The position numbers were made by a program, and so were the translations under genes. From Coriobacteriia bacterium (GTDB lineage: Bacteria > Actinomycetota > Coriobacteriia > WRKU01), in NCBI GenBank assembly GCA_009784095.1, contig WRDL01000002.1:1-37005 (forward strand): a DNA stretch of 37,005 bases, read 5' to 3'. Below the pieces are notes generated by a model. It worked only from the letters and a program-made list of their open reading frames with translations. It made no database searches and was not told where the DNA came from. Below, one piece after another: positions 14,646-21,529 of this stretch (position 1 is its first letter; each line of letters opens with the position of its first letter).

Positions 14646-16311
14646 AAGCGTCCTCAGCGCGGATCTCTTTGCGCTTGATCTTACCGGACAGCGTCTTGGG
14701 AAGCTCATCGACGAACTCCACGATACGCGGATACTTATAGGGTGCAGTGGTCTTCTTCACATGCGTCTGCAGATCCTTGACGAGCACATCGGACGGATCC
14801 CAGCCTTTCGCAAGTACGATGGTTGCTTTGACGACCAGACCGCGCAACTCATCGGGCGCTCCGGTGATCGCGCATTCGACGACCGCGGGATGCTCGATCA
14901 ACGCGCTCTCGACCTCGAACGGACCGATACGGTACCCACTGCATTTGATGACGTCATCGTTGCGTCCGACGAACGTGAAGTAGCCGTCGCTGTCACGCCA
15001 GGCGACATCCCCCAGATTGTAACGATCGTTGGCGAACACCTCGGCGGTGCGCTCGGGATCATTGTAGTAGCCCACGAACAGTCCGACCGGGATCTGACGC
15101 CCCAGACCGGTGACGACGATCTCGCCTTCCTCGCCGTCAGGTACATAGCGACCATCCTCGCCGAGCAGGCGGATGTTATAGAGCGCCGCAGGTTTGCCCA
15201 TCGACCCGGCACGCGGTTCGATCCATGGCCACGTCGCGATGAGCACCACACTCTCGCTCTGTCCGAATCCCTCACGGATCTTGAGTCCCGTATGCTTTTC
15301 CCACTGCCGGGTAACCTCGGGATTGAGCGGCTCTCCGGCGGTCGCAAAATTCTGAACGCTGGATAAATCGTAGCTGCCCACATCTTCTTGGAGCATGAAG
15401 CGATACATCGTCGGCGGAGCACAGAACGTCGTCAGTTCATAGTCTTGGATCTTTTGAAGCAGATTGGCGGGGATGAACTTATCCATATCGTAGGCGAACA
15501 CGGTGGCACCACAGATCCACTGACCGTAGATCTTTCCCCAACCGAACTTTGCCCAACCGCTGTCACTCACACTCAGGTGCAGCGTGTTCTCTTTGACCTG
15601 TTGCCAGAAATGAGCGGTGATGATATGTCCGAGCGGATGCAGATGGTTGTGGCGTACCATCTTGGCAAGCCCGGTCGTCCCACTCGTGAAATAGATCATC
15701 AGTGTGTCGTCGTTCTTCGTCGCATCTTCACCGATGGGACGCACCCAATCCTCGGATCCCGCCTCCAGCAACTCCTCGAACGAGAGCCATCCTTCGCGTT
15801 GAGCGCCGTTGACCACCAAGGTATTCTTGACCGTGGGACACTGGTCGCGTGACTGCTCGACCTGATCGATCACATAGTCGTTGTCCGCGCAGATGATCAT
15901 ATCGATCCCTGCAGCATTAGCTCGATAGACCAGATCCTTCTTAGTGAGCTGGACGGTCCCCGGGATCAAGATCGCACCGATCTTGAAAAGCGCGGTCGCG
16001 ATGACCCAGTACTCCCAGCGACGACCCAAAATCAGCAACACGATGCTGCCCTTCTTGATGCCCAGCTCGCTCAGCGCGTTGGCGCATTTGTCGCTCAGAT
16101 GAGAGATCTCGCTGAATGTGAATGTCCGCTCGTCACCGGCGTCGTTGCACCACACGAGCGCGTTCTTCTCAGGCTCGACTCGTGCCCACTCGTCAACGAC
16201 ATCGTAGGCGAAGTTGAAATTGTCCGGGACCAGGATATCGAAGTTATCGACGAAGTCCTCGTATGTCTCGAACGTATGGTGCGGGCAGAATTTATCGAGT
16301 AAATAGCTCAC
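14635..16311 (-). CDS. AMP-forming acyl-CoA synthetase (ligase), copy 2
   Basis: This 558-residue ANL-superfamily ligase is a paralogue of the product of 476-2236, with the same N-terminal NFxFxYDVVD, P-loop TSGTTGLAK (209-217), GFGQSE, VGRNDDVIKCSGYRIGPFE hinge, and PKTLSGKIKR ending with adenylation Lys544. The P-loop Pro is replaced by Ala. It should activate a carboxylate to its CoA thioester, or run in reverse to release energy from an acyl-CoA. The start is a GTG at 16311 with AAGGAG upstream. The XRE-cupin gene is 61 nt upstream and the 2-oxoacid oxidoreductase genes before that, so they probably form one operon. The last residues GQ and stop codon lie within a palindromic-repeat arm. 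Branched-chain or aryl acids fit the context; the substrate is not proven. Confidence 0.9.
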   Translation of the reverse strand: MSYLLDKFCPHHTFETYEDFVDNFDILVPDNFNFAYDVVDEWARVEPEKNALVWCNDAGDERTFTFSEISHLSDKCANALSELGIKKGSIVLLILGRRWEYWVIATALFKIGAILIPGTVQLTKKDLVYRANAAGIDMIICADNDYVIDQVEQSRDQCPTVKNTLVVNGAQREGWLSFEELLEAGSEDWVRPIGEDATKNDDTLMIYFTSGTTGLAKMVRHNHLHPLGHIITAHFWQQVKENTLHLSVSDSGWAKFGWGKIYGQWICGATVFAYDMDKFIPANLLQKIQDYELTTFCAPPTMYRFMLQEDVGSYDLSSVQNFATAGEPLNPEVTRQWEKHTGLKIREGFGQSESVVLIATWPWIEPRAGSMGKPAALYNIRLLGEDGRYVPDGEEGEIVVTGLGRQIPVGLFVGYYNDPERTAEVFANDRYNLGDVAWRDSDGYFTFVGRNDDVIKCSGYRIGPFEVESALIEHPAVVECAITGAPDELRGLVVKATIVLAKGWDPSDVLVKDLQTHVKKTTAPYKYPRIVEFVDELPKTLSGKIKRKEIRAEDALGQ

Positions 16312-16372
16312 CTGGTAACTCCTTATTAGGACGGGCGAAACAGTGCGCCATGAGGGAGGGGCCTTCCATTCC

Positions 16373-16927
16373 CTATTCGGCGATAACGGTCACGAATCTG
16401 GTGCGTTCTCTCGACGCACACGACTGTCCATGCGCAAGCATCGAGTTGAAGTAAATGCAGTCACCCTCGCCAAGGATGATGCTTTGATCGGCGAGCCTGA
16501 ACTCCATCGTGCCCTCGAGCACCATGTTGAACTCTTGTCCGCTGTGCGTCACCAGACTGGTCTCGGCCCCATCAGGATCGAGTGTGACGAGAAGCGGCTG
16601 CATGACTTTGTTGGAGTACAGCCACGCCAGGTCCTCGAACGCGTAACCGGGCAGCCGATCGACCTCGCGACCTTCACCGCGGCGCACGACCTGATATGTG
16701 TCGAGTTTGGCACGCACACCGGTCAGGATCTCGGTCATATCGATCCCGAATTTTTGCGACATATGGAATATCACGCTGATCGGCACATCAGCGCCGGTCT
16801 CCTCATAGATGCGATACTGGTCGACCGTGATCCCGAGATCCTCGGCCATCTCATGACACGTGACATCACACGCCTCGCGCAGTCCTTTGATCCGTTGACC
16901 GAGCTCGGCAAAATCAATCTGGGTCAT
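16373..16927 (-). CDS. XRE-family HTH regulator with C-terminal cupin domain, copy 2
   Basis: The 184-residue protein has an XRE helix-turn-helix at about 5-62 (RIKGLREACDVTCHEMAEDL) and a cupin domain at about 115-182 with HSGQEFNMVLEGTMEFRL and GEGDCIYFNSMLAHG, so one His, Glu and a later His of the usual ligand set are retained. It resembles copy 1 (2243-2833) in domain order and sequence. AGGAGG precedes the ATG at 16927. It lies 18 nt after the gamma subunit gene of the oxidoreductase and before the ligase, so it is embedded in the operon it probably controls. A cupin-bound 2-oxoacid, carboxylate or thioester would be a logical signal; this is inference. Confidence 0.88.
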   Translation of the reverse strand: MTQIDFAELGQRIKGLREACDVTCHEMAEDLGITVDQYRIYEETGADVPISVIFHMSQKFGIDMTEILTGVRAKLDTYQVVRRGEGREVDRLPGYAFEDLAWLYSNKVMQPLLVTLDPDGAETSLVTHSGQEFNMVLEGTMEFRLADQSIILGEGDCIYFNSMLAHGQSCASRERTRFVTVIAE

Positions 16928-16945
16928 CTGCGTCCTCCTGAATGC

Positions 16946-17491
16946 CTAAGCGTCGTTGAACTCATAGCCGAGCTTGAGCGCGCGAATGTTCGGCTCAAGG
17001 AGATGGGCCTTTCTCTCGCTGATCGATTTCTTGATCGCCGCTTCGACATCTTTGATGTCGAGACAACCGCTCTCCTTGACTATCACGCCGGTCAAGATGA
17101 CGTTTGCCAAGCCTTTGAGATCGTTATCTTCGGCCATCGTTGTCGCCGGAACCTTGATAAGGCGTACGCCTTCGCGTTCCTGCACATCGGGCACCAGCAT
17201 CTGATCGACGATGATGACGCCACCTTCGACCACGTCGTCCTTGAATTTGTCATAGGAGGGTTGGTTCATGGCGAGCAGGACATCGGGCTCGAGCACGAGC
17301 GGCGAGCCGATCGGCTCCTCTGAGAGCACAACGCTGCAGTTAGCGGTACCTCCGCGCATCTCGGGACCGTAACTGGGAAGCCATGATACCTCGCGTCCTT
17401 CGATCAGACCACCATAGCTGAGCAGTTTCGCGGCGAAGAGCACCCCTTGACCACCGAAGCCGGCAAGAAGAAGGTTATATACCTTTGACAT
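16946..17491 (-). CDS. 2-oxoacid:ferredoxin oxidoreductase, gamma subunit
   Basis: The 181-residue protein has the gamma-domain signature of pyruvate/2-oxoacid:ferredoxin oxidoreductases: LLLAGFGGQGVLFAAKLL at the N-terminus, then WLPSYGPEMRGGTANCSVVLS, then NQPSYDKF. This subunit contacts CoA and helps assemble the complex. Length is typical. It starts with ATG 4 nt after the beta gene's stop codon. Together with alpha, beta and delta it makes a complete four-gene VOR/KOR-type enzyme. Confidence 0.94.
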   Translation of the reverse strand: MSKVYNLLLAGFGGQGVLFAAKLLSYGGLIEGREVSWLPSYGPEMRGGTANCSVVLSEEPIGSPLVLEPDVLLAMNQPSYDKFKDDVVEGGVIIVDQMLVPDVQEREGVRLIKVPATTMAEDNDLKGLANVILTGVIVKESGCLDIKDVEAAIKKSISERKAHLLEPNIRALKLGYEFNDA

Positions 17492-17495
17492 GACT

Positions 17496-18269
17496 CTACA
17501 CCTCGCTTTCCACTACGGTGTCCCCGTTCGTGCTTACATCTTTGTACACGCCCAAGGGGTAATAGGGGAGCAGATTCTCTTGGAGCCATTCGATCGCTCC
17601 GGGTCCTGAAAGCCCCCAGTTGGTGGGGCAGGTACTCATGACCTCGATGATGCTGTATCCCTTGCCGTCGATCTGGTTTTGGAACGCCTTTTTGATCGCG
17701 CGCTTTGCCTCACGTACGTGCTTTGGTGTGTCGAGCGAGACCCGTTGAGCGAGCGCGACCCCATCGAGCGTCGAGAGCATCTCGACCATCCGGATCGGAT
17801 AACCTTGGGTCTCGACATCACGACCGGTCGGTGATGTCTGTGTGATCTGACCGGGAAGCGAGGTCGGTGCCATCTGACCGCCGGTCATGCCATAGATCGC
17901 GTTGTTGATGAATATGACGACGATGTTCTCGCCGCGGGTCGCGGCATGCACCGTCTCGGCGGTACCGATGCTTGCCAGGTCGCCATCTCCCTGATAGGTG
18001 AAGACGATTGCATCAGGATGTACGCGCTTGACCGCGGTCGCGACCGCCGGCGCGCGTCCGTGCGCCGCCTGCAACATATCGGTGTTGAAGAACTCGTAGG
18101 CAAGTACCGAGCAACCGACCGGCGCGATACCGATCGCGCGATCCGCCAGATCGAGCTCATCAAGAGTCTCAGCGATCAGTCGATGTGCGATTCCATGGGT
18201 GCAACCGGGACAATAGGTGAACGGTTTGTCGCTTAATGATTTGGGACGTTCGAATACCGTCTGAGCCAT
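17496..18269 (-). CDS. 2-oxoacid:ferredoxin oxidoreductase, beta (TPP-binding) subunit
   Basis: The 257-residue subunit binds thiamine diphosphate. The motif YQGDGDLASIGTAETVHAA...NN is the TPP/Mg site; YCPGCTHG and APVGCSV supply cysteines for the iron-sulfur cluster region. MTGGQMAPTSL is typical of the branched-chain (VOR) and 2-oxoglutarate (KOR) enzymes. The start ATG overlaps the alpha stop codon by one base (TAATG), so translation is coupled. VOR oxidises branched-chain 2-oxoacids to acyl-CoA, CO2 and reduced ferredoxin, or runs in reverse as a carboxylase. Confidence 0.94.
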   Translation of the reverse strand: MAQTVFERPKSLSDKPFTYCPGCTHGIAHRLIAETLDELDLADRAIGIAPVGCSVLAYEFFNTDMLQAAHGRAPAVATAVKRVHPDAIVFTYQGDGDLASIGTAETVHAATRGENIVVIFINNAIYGMTGGQMAPTSLPGQITQTSPTGRDVETQGYPIRMVEMLSTLDGVALAQRVSLDTPKHVREAKRAIKKAFQNQIDGKGYSIIEVMSTCPTNWGLSGPGAIEWLQENLLPYYPLGVYKDVSTNGDTVVESEV

Positions 18270-19339
18270 TATGCATCACCGCCTTTCTCAGCGTTGAGCT
18301 TTTCAACTTGCTCAAGGACCTCGTTCGGTGTCGGGATGATACCACCGGTGTGTCCGAAGAACTCGACCGGAGCACGCCCGGCGACGACGAGGCAGACATC
18401 TTCGACCATCTGGCCCATGTTCATCTCGACGGTCAAGAACGCTTTCGCTTGGTCGACGACTTCTTCGATCGCGTCTGACGTGAACGGGACGAGTGTGATC
18501 GGACGGATCAGCCCGACCTTGATGCCGGCTTCGCGCGCTTTATCGACTGCGGTACGTGAAACACGGGCGCATGCGCCGAATGCGACGATGATGATATCGG
18601 CGTCCTCGGTCATATAGGTCTCGGCCTGCTGCTCATTCTCCTTGATCTTCTCGTAGCGCTCGAAACGCTCGAAGTTCATGCGCTCGAGACCCGGAGTGTC
18701 CAGATTAAGTGAGTTGATGACGTTCTGCGCACGCTTGCCACCATGTCCGGTGACCGCCCACGGCTTGTCTTTCTTCGTCTCTTTTTTCTCGGGGAGCTCG
18801 ACGGGCTCCATCATCTGACCGAGCATACCGTCGATCAGAACGATGACCGGAGTGCGATACTCATCAGCCAGCTCGAACGCTTCGTGGATCGAGCTTGCCA
18901 TCTCTTGGACGGTCGAGGGAGCGAGCACGATCGGATGGAAGTCTCCATGACCGGTCGCGCGCGTCGCCTGCCAGTAGTCGGCTTGCGAGGGCTGGATACC
19001 GCCGAGTCCGGGACCGCCACGCATCACGTTGACGATGACCGCGGGAAGGTCGGCTCCGGCGATATAGCTGATACCCTCGGATTTGAGCGACATACCGGGG
19101 CTTGAGGTCGAGGTCATACAGCGCGCGCCGGCACCCGCCGCGCCATAGACCATATTGATCGCGCCGATCTCACTTTCAGCTTGCAGATAGACACCGCCCT
19201 CTTTGGGCATTCGCTTGGCCATGTAGGCCGCTAGTTCGGTCTGCGGAGTGATCGGGTACCCGAAGAACGCTTCGCAACCGGCGCGCAGAGCGGCTTCAGC
19301 CAAAGCTTCATTGCCTTTCATCAATACTTTGTCAGCCAT
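18269..19339 (-). CDS. vorB: 2-oxoacid:ferredoxin oxidoreductase, alpha subunit (3-methyl-2-oxobutanoate type, VorB-like)
   Basis: This 356-residue subunit carries the pyrimidine-binding and middle domains. Recognisable parts are GNEALAEAALRAGCEAFFGYPITPQTELAAY, QAESEIGAINMVYGAAGAGAR, MTSTSSPGMSLKSEGISY and GGPGLGGIQPSQADYWQATR. The length and the GYPITPQTE motif fit the ~350-residue VorB/KorA group, not the larger pyruvate enzyme. From memory the match is best to 3-methyl-2-oxobutanoate (2-ketoisovalerate) enzymes, but 2-oxoglutarate or aryl-pyruvate specificity cannot be excluded. AAGGAG precedes the ATG at 19339; the delta gene ends 74 nt upstream. Confidence 0.9.
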   Translation of the reverse strand: MADKVLMKGNEALAEAALRAGCEAFFGYPITPQTELAAYMAKRMPKEGGVYLQAESEIGAINMVYGAAGAGARCMTSTSSPGMSLKSEGISYIAGADLPAVIVNVMRGGPGLGGIQPSQADYWQATRATGHGDFHPIVLAPSTVQEMASSIHEAFELADEYRTPVIVLIDGMLGQMMEPVELPEKKETKKDKPWAVTGHGGKRAQNVINSLNLDTPGLERMNFERFERYEKIKENEQQAETYMTEDADIIIVAFGACARVSRTAVDKAREAGIKVGLIRPITLVPFTSDAIEEVVDQAKAFLTVEMNMGQMVEDVCLVVAGRAPVEFFGHTGGIIPTPNEVLEQVEKLNAEKGGDA

Positions 19340-19413
19340 GATTTCTCCTTAGTCACATCTCTGGTCGATGTATATGTTTTTCATTCGTGGACCCATGCAA
19401 AGCAGATGCTTCC

Positions 19414-19635
19414 CTAGGTCACATCTGTCTTTACTACCGTGATAGCGACATCAGGACAGATCGTCGCACAGGATAGGCATACGGTGCACTCATCAGGATC
19501 CGAACACATCGCCGGATGATACCCCTTTGCAGAGAGAGTATCCTCGTCGAGTTTCATGATCTTTTGAGGGCATACTTCGACGCAGAGACCGCAGCCTTTA
19601 CAATACGTCTCGGAAACAATAATCTGAGCTGCCAT
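19414..19635 (-). CDS. 2-oxoacid:ferredoxin oxidoreductase, delta subunit (2[4Fe-4S] ferredoxin)
   Basis: The 73-residue protein has two complete iron-sulfur motifs: CKGCGLCVEVCP near the N-terminus and CTVCLSCATICP further on. It passes electrons from the alpha-beta TPP site to free ferredoxin. I chose the ATG at 19635 because GGGGGA stands 6 nt upstream; an in-frame ATG two codons earlier touches that site. It is the first gene of the delta-alpha-beta-gamma-regulator-ligase unit, so a promoter must lie in 19640-19770. Confidence 0.93.
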   Translation of the reverse strand: MAAQIIVSETYCKGCGLCVEVCPQKIMKLDEDTLSAKGYHPAMCSDPDECTVCLSCATICPDVAITVVKTDVT

Positions 19636-19651
19636 AATCATTCCCCCTACC

Positions 19652-19676
19652 TACGCGTATGTGTGCGCGTGTGTGC
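19652..19676. other. 25-nt alternating purine-pyrimidine tract upstream of the oxidoreductase operon
   Basis: Every base alternates pyrimidine and purine, mostly as GT/CG steps, with GTGTGCGCGTGTGTGC at its core. Such tracts can adopt Z-DNA under negative supercoiling. It sits in the 5' leader or promoter of the delta gene. Confidence 0.6.
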
Positions 19677-19770
19677 TCGCAGATTTGTTGTTAATTTATT
19701 AGGATACCGCTACTTGTGTTTGTTGTGGGAGAAATGAACGAGAAAAATTTGTGGGAATATCCTTGTCACG

Positions 19771-19805
19771 CATAAAGAGGCGCGCCATGTATCGCAACAC
19801 GCCTC
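19771..19805 (-). terminator. Probable intrinsic terminator after the surface protein gene
   Basis: On the minus strand GAGGCGTGTT pairs with GGCGCGCCTC (six Watson-Crick pairs at the base plus G-U pairs above) across a 9-nt loop, followed by TTTATG. It begins 22 nt after the stop codon at 19828. The T-run is short. Confidence 0.55.
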
Positions 19806-19827
19806 CGAAATATTAAGCGTAAGGGAT

Positions 19828-21279
19828 CTAGATCAACTCGATATCGAAGAAGTCCTCTTCATCCTCGACCATCTCATCGAAGGTCTCGTCGATGACCTCT
19901 TCGATGTACTCCGCGTCGTATCCTGCCACTTCCTCGACGTCATTGCGGCGGTTCCACCACCAATACGCGATTGCAGCGAGCATCGCTGCGATTCCCAGTC
20001 CGAGCACTACCCAGATCCACGGGTCGATCTCGATCTCGTCACCGGTCGGCGGTATGGTCGGCTGCGTCCCCGGTGTTTGTGAGACCCAATGGGCGTAGAG
20101 CGTCATGTTGCCGACCACGACGTCGTGGGCCCAATCCCAAAGGACCCCGCTCTTTGGTGCGGTCCACCATCCCATGAGGGTATGACCCGGTTTCTCGCTC
20201 ACGGCGATCGCTGAGGGGTCGAGCCATTCGAGCGTCTTGCCGACAGGTACGGTGATCGTTTTGACCGGATCACCGTTCATCGGGTCGAGCGTGAGGGTCG
20301 CGGGCTCCATGACATCGACGTTGATTGCAAGGTGATGCTTCCCGACCGTCATGTGTACCATGGTCGATCCGGGAGCGAATGCGGTGATATGACCTTCATC
20401 GTCGACCGATGCGATCGCAGCGTCGTTCGAGCTGTAACTCGGTTGGGGAAAGCTTGTGTTTTCTGGAAGAACGCTCACGCCGACTGTCACGTTCTCCCCC
20501 ACATACATTGAGAGTGCGGTCTGCTCGACCGTTACGGTCGTAGCCGGGATCTCTGGACCGAAGTGTCCTTCAGGGCCCGGCGTGACACCGCCGAAATCAG
20601 GGTTGATGACAGAAGATATCGATGCGTCAGCATCAACGATCCGCTCGATGTCGCCACCGAGGGTCCACGCGACACTTGTGCTCGCATCAGCGGCGAATGT
20701 GAGGCCGGTGGGAAGATCGCCTCCCCTGGAGCTGATCCCGATGCCGTACCACGTGCTGAGGTAAGGATCCTCACTTACCACGTTGAGATTGTTCTTGACG
20801 ACCACCTGGGAAGCGTTGATCACCAACGGAGCTCCCCCGATCGCAGCACTCGCTTGCGAGCGGTCGAGAATGACATTTGAGAGGGTGACGCTGCTTGCAC
20901 CCACCGCAGGAGTCGAAGAGGACACGTTCAGTATATGGGAGTTCTTCGATCCTCCCAAGAGTTGGACATGCGTGAAAGTGACCTCGCTGTTAACGACAGA
21001 GATGAGCTGGCATGGGTTGTTGATGCCGGAGCGTGCACCCACTTCGAAATCTGCAGAAGCGGTGATCTTGTGGTCATCTCCATCGATGACCACATTGCTC
21101 AGATCCTTGACAAGGAGCTGATAGTCGAGCTCGATGTCATCGGTCAGCTCGATCCGCGCACCGTTGACCAATGCAGCGCGCAGCTCAGTGGGATTTGAGA
21201 CGGGAGTGACCGCGAACGCAGGGGCGCACACAAGCATGAACGCAGTGGTCACCCCTAAAAGAAGAGCAACACGTTTCAT
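19828..21279 (-). CDS. Secreted, membrane-anchored surface protein with Ig-like and Listeria-Bacteroides repeat domains
   Basis: The 483-residue product starts MKRVALLLGVTTAFMLVCAPAFA, a clear signal peptide with an AFA cleavage site, preceded by GGGAAG. Next comes a beta-helix-like region (about 25-230) rich in Asn, Ser and Val, with NVVIDGDDHKITAS and VTLSNVILDRS. A Big_2-type Ig fold (about 245-325) follows, with SVDDEGHITAFAPGSTMV. Then a Listeria-Bacteroides (Flg_new) repeat (about 330-405) has PGHTLMGWWT and TLYAHW. IPPTGDE at 409-415 resembles a sortase LPxTG box and is followed by a 22-residue membrane span (421-442) and a strongly acidic 41-residue tail. Adhesion or envelope function is inferred. 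No neighbouring gene explains its role, and its base composition seems similar to the rest. Confidence 0.85.
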   Translation of the reverse strand: MKRVALLLGVTTAFMLVCAPAFAVTPVSNPTELRAALVNGARIELTDDIELDYQLLVKDLSNVVIDGDDHKITASADFEVGARSGINNPCQLISVVNSEVTFTHVQLLGGSKNSHILNVSSSTPAVGASSVTLSNVILDRSQASAAIGGAPLVINASQVVVKNNLNVVSEDPYLSTWYGIGISSRGGDLPTGLTFAADASTSVAWTLGGDIERIVDADASISSVINPDFGGVTPGPEGHFGPEIPATTVTVEQTALSMYVGENVTVGVSVLPENTSFPQPSYSSNDAAIASVDDEGHITAFAPGSTMVHMTVGKHHLAINVDVMEPATLTLDPMNGDPVKTITVPVGKTLEWLDPSAIAVSEKPGHTLMGWWTAPKSGVLWDWAHDVVVGNMTLYAHWVSQTPGTQPTIPPTGDEIEIDPWIWVVLGLGIAAMLAAIAYWWWNRRNDVEEVAGYDAEYIEEVIDETFDEMVEDEEDFFDIELI

Positions 21280-21321
21280 GTCCACTTCCCTTCTCCCCAC
21301 ATAACGGTCACTGAGAACAGT

Positions 21322-21339
21322 TCAATGACCATTCATTGA
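21322..21339. promoter_or_regulatory. Palindrome upstream of the surface protein gene
   Basis: TCAATGA-CCAT-TCATTGA is a perfect 7-bp inverted repeat, about 43 nt upstream of the start codon, where a promoter would be expected. A half-site-like CAATGG follows at 21345. It is a candidate repressor site; the regulator is unknown. Confidence 0.4.
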
Positions 21340-21403
21340 CAACTCAATGGTAGCAAACAAACCCGAATCGTTCACACACGTTGTATAAACGGCACCGGAG
21401 AGC

Positions 21404-21529
21404 GAGACAGTAGGGTCGGTTCCTTTCGTCTCACTCCATTCAAAAGAAAGTGTGCCAAGAAGGTTCACCCTTCTCGGCACACGTGCGCTTGAGCTTAATG
21501 GGACGAAAGGAACCGCCCCTACTGTCTCA
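21404..21529. repeat. Long inverted repeat enclosing the ribosomal-operon terminator, element F
   Basis: Left arm 21404-21433 and right arm 21499-21529 are reverse complements over about 30 nt with few mismatches; core GACAGTAGGGTCGGTTCC. The 65-nt spacer holds the hairpin 21450-21482. The right arm ends in TGA, which is the secY stop codon (21527-21529 on the minus strand). Confidence 0.9.
21442..21482 (-). terminator. Intrinsic terminator of the S10-spc-secY operon
   Basis: On the minus strand GTGTGCCGAGAAGG and CCTTCTTGGCACAC form a 14-bp stem with one mismatch, a 5-nt loop and a following TTTCTTTT. It lies 44 nt past the secY stop codon and inside the inverted repeat 21404-21529. It is the strongest terminator in the window. 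Confidence 0.93.

Noticed and set aside
14357..21526. Prophage or integrative element between adk and secY
   Set aside because: No integrase, recombinase, phage or conjugation gene, and no tRNA attachment site; only repeats at the borders.
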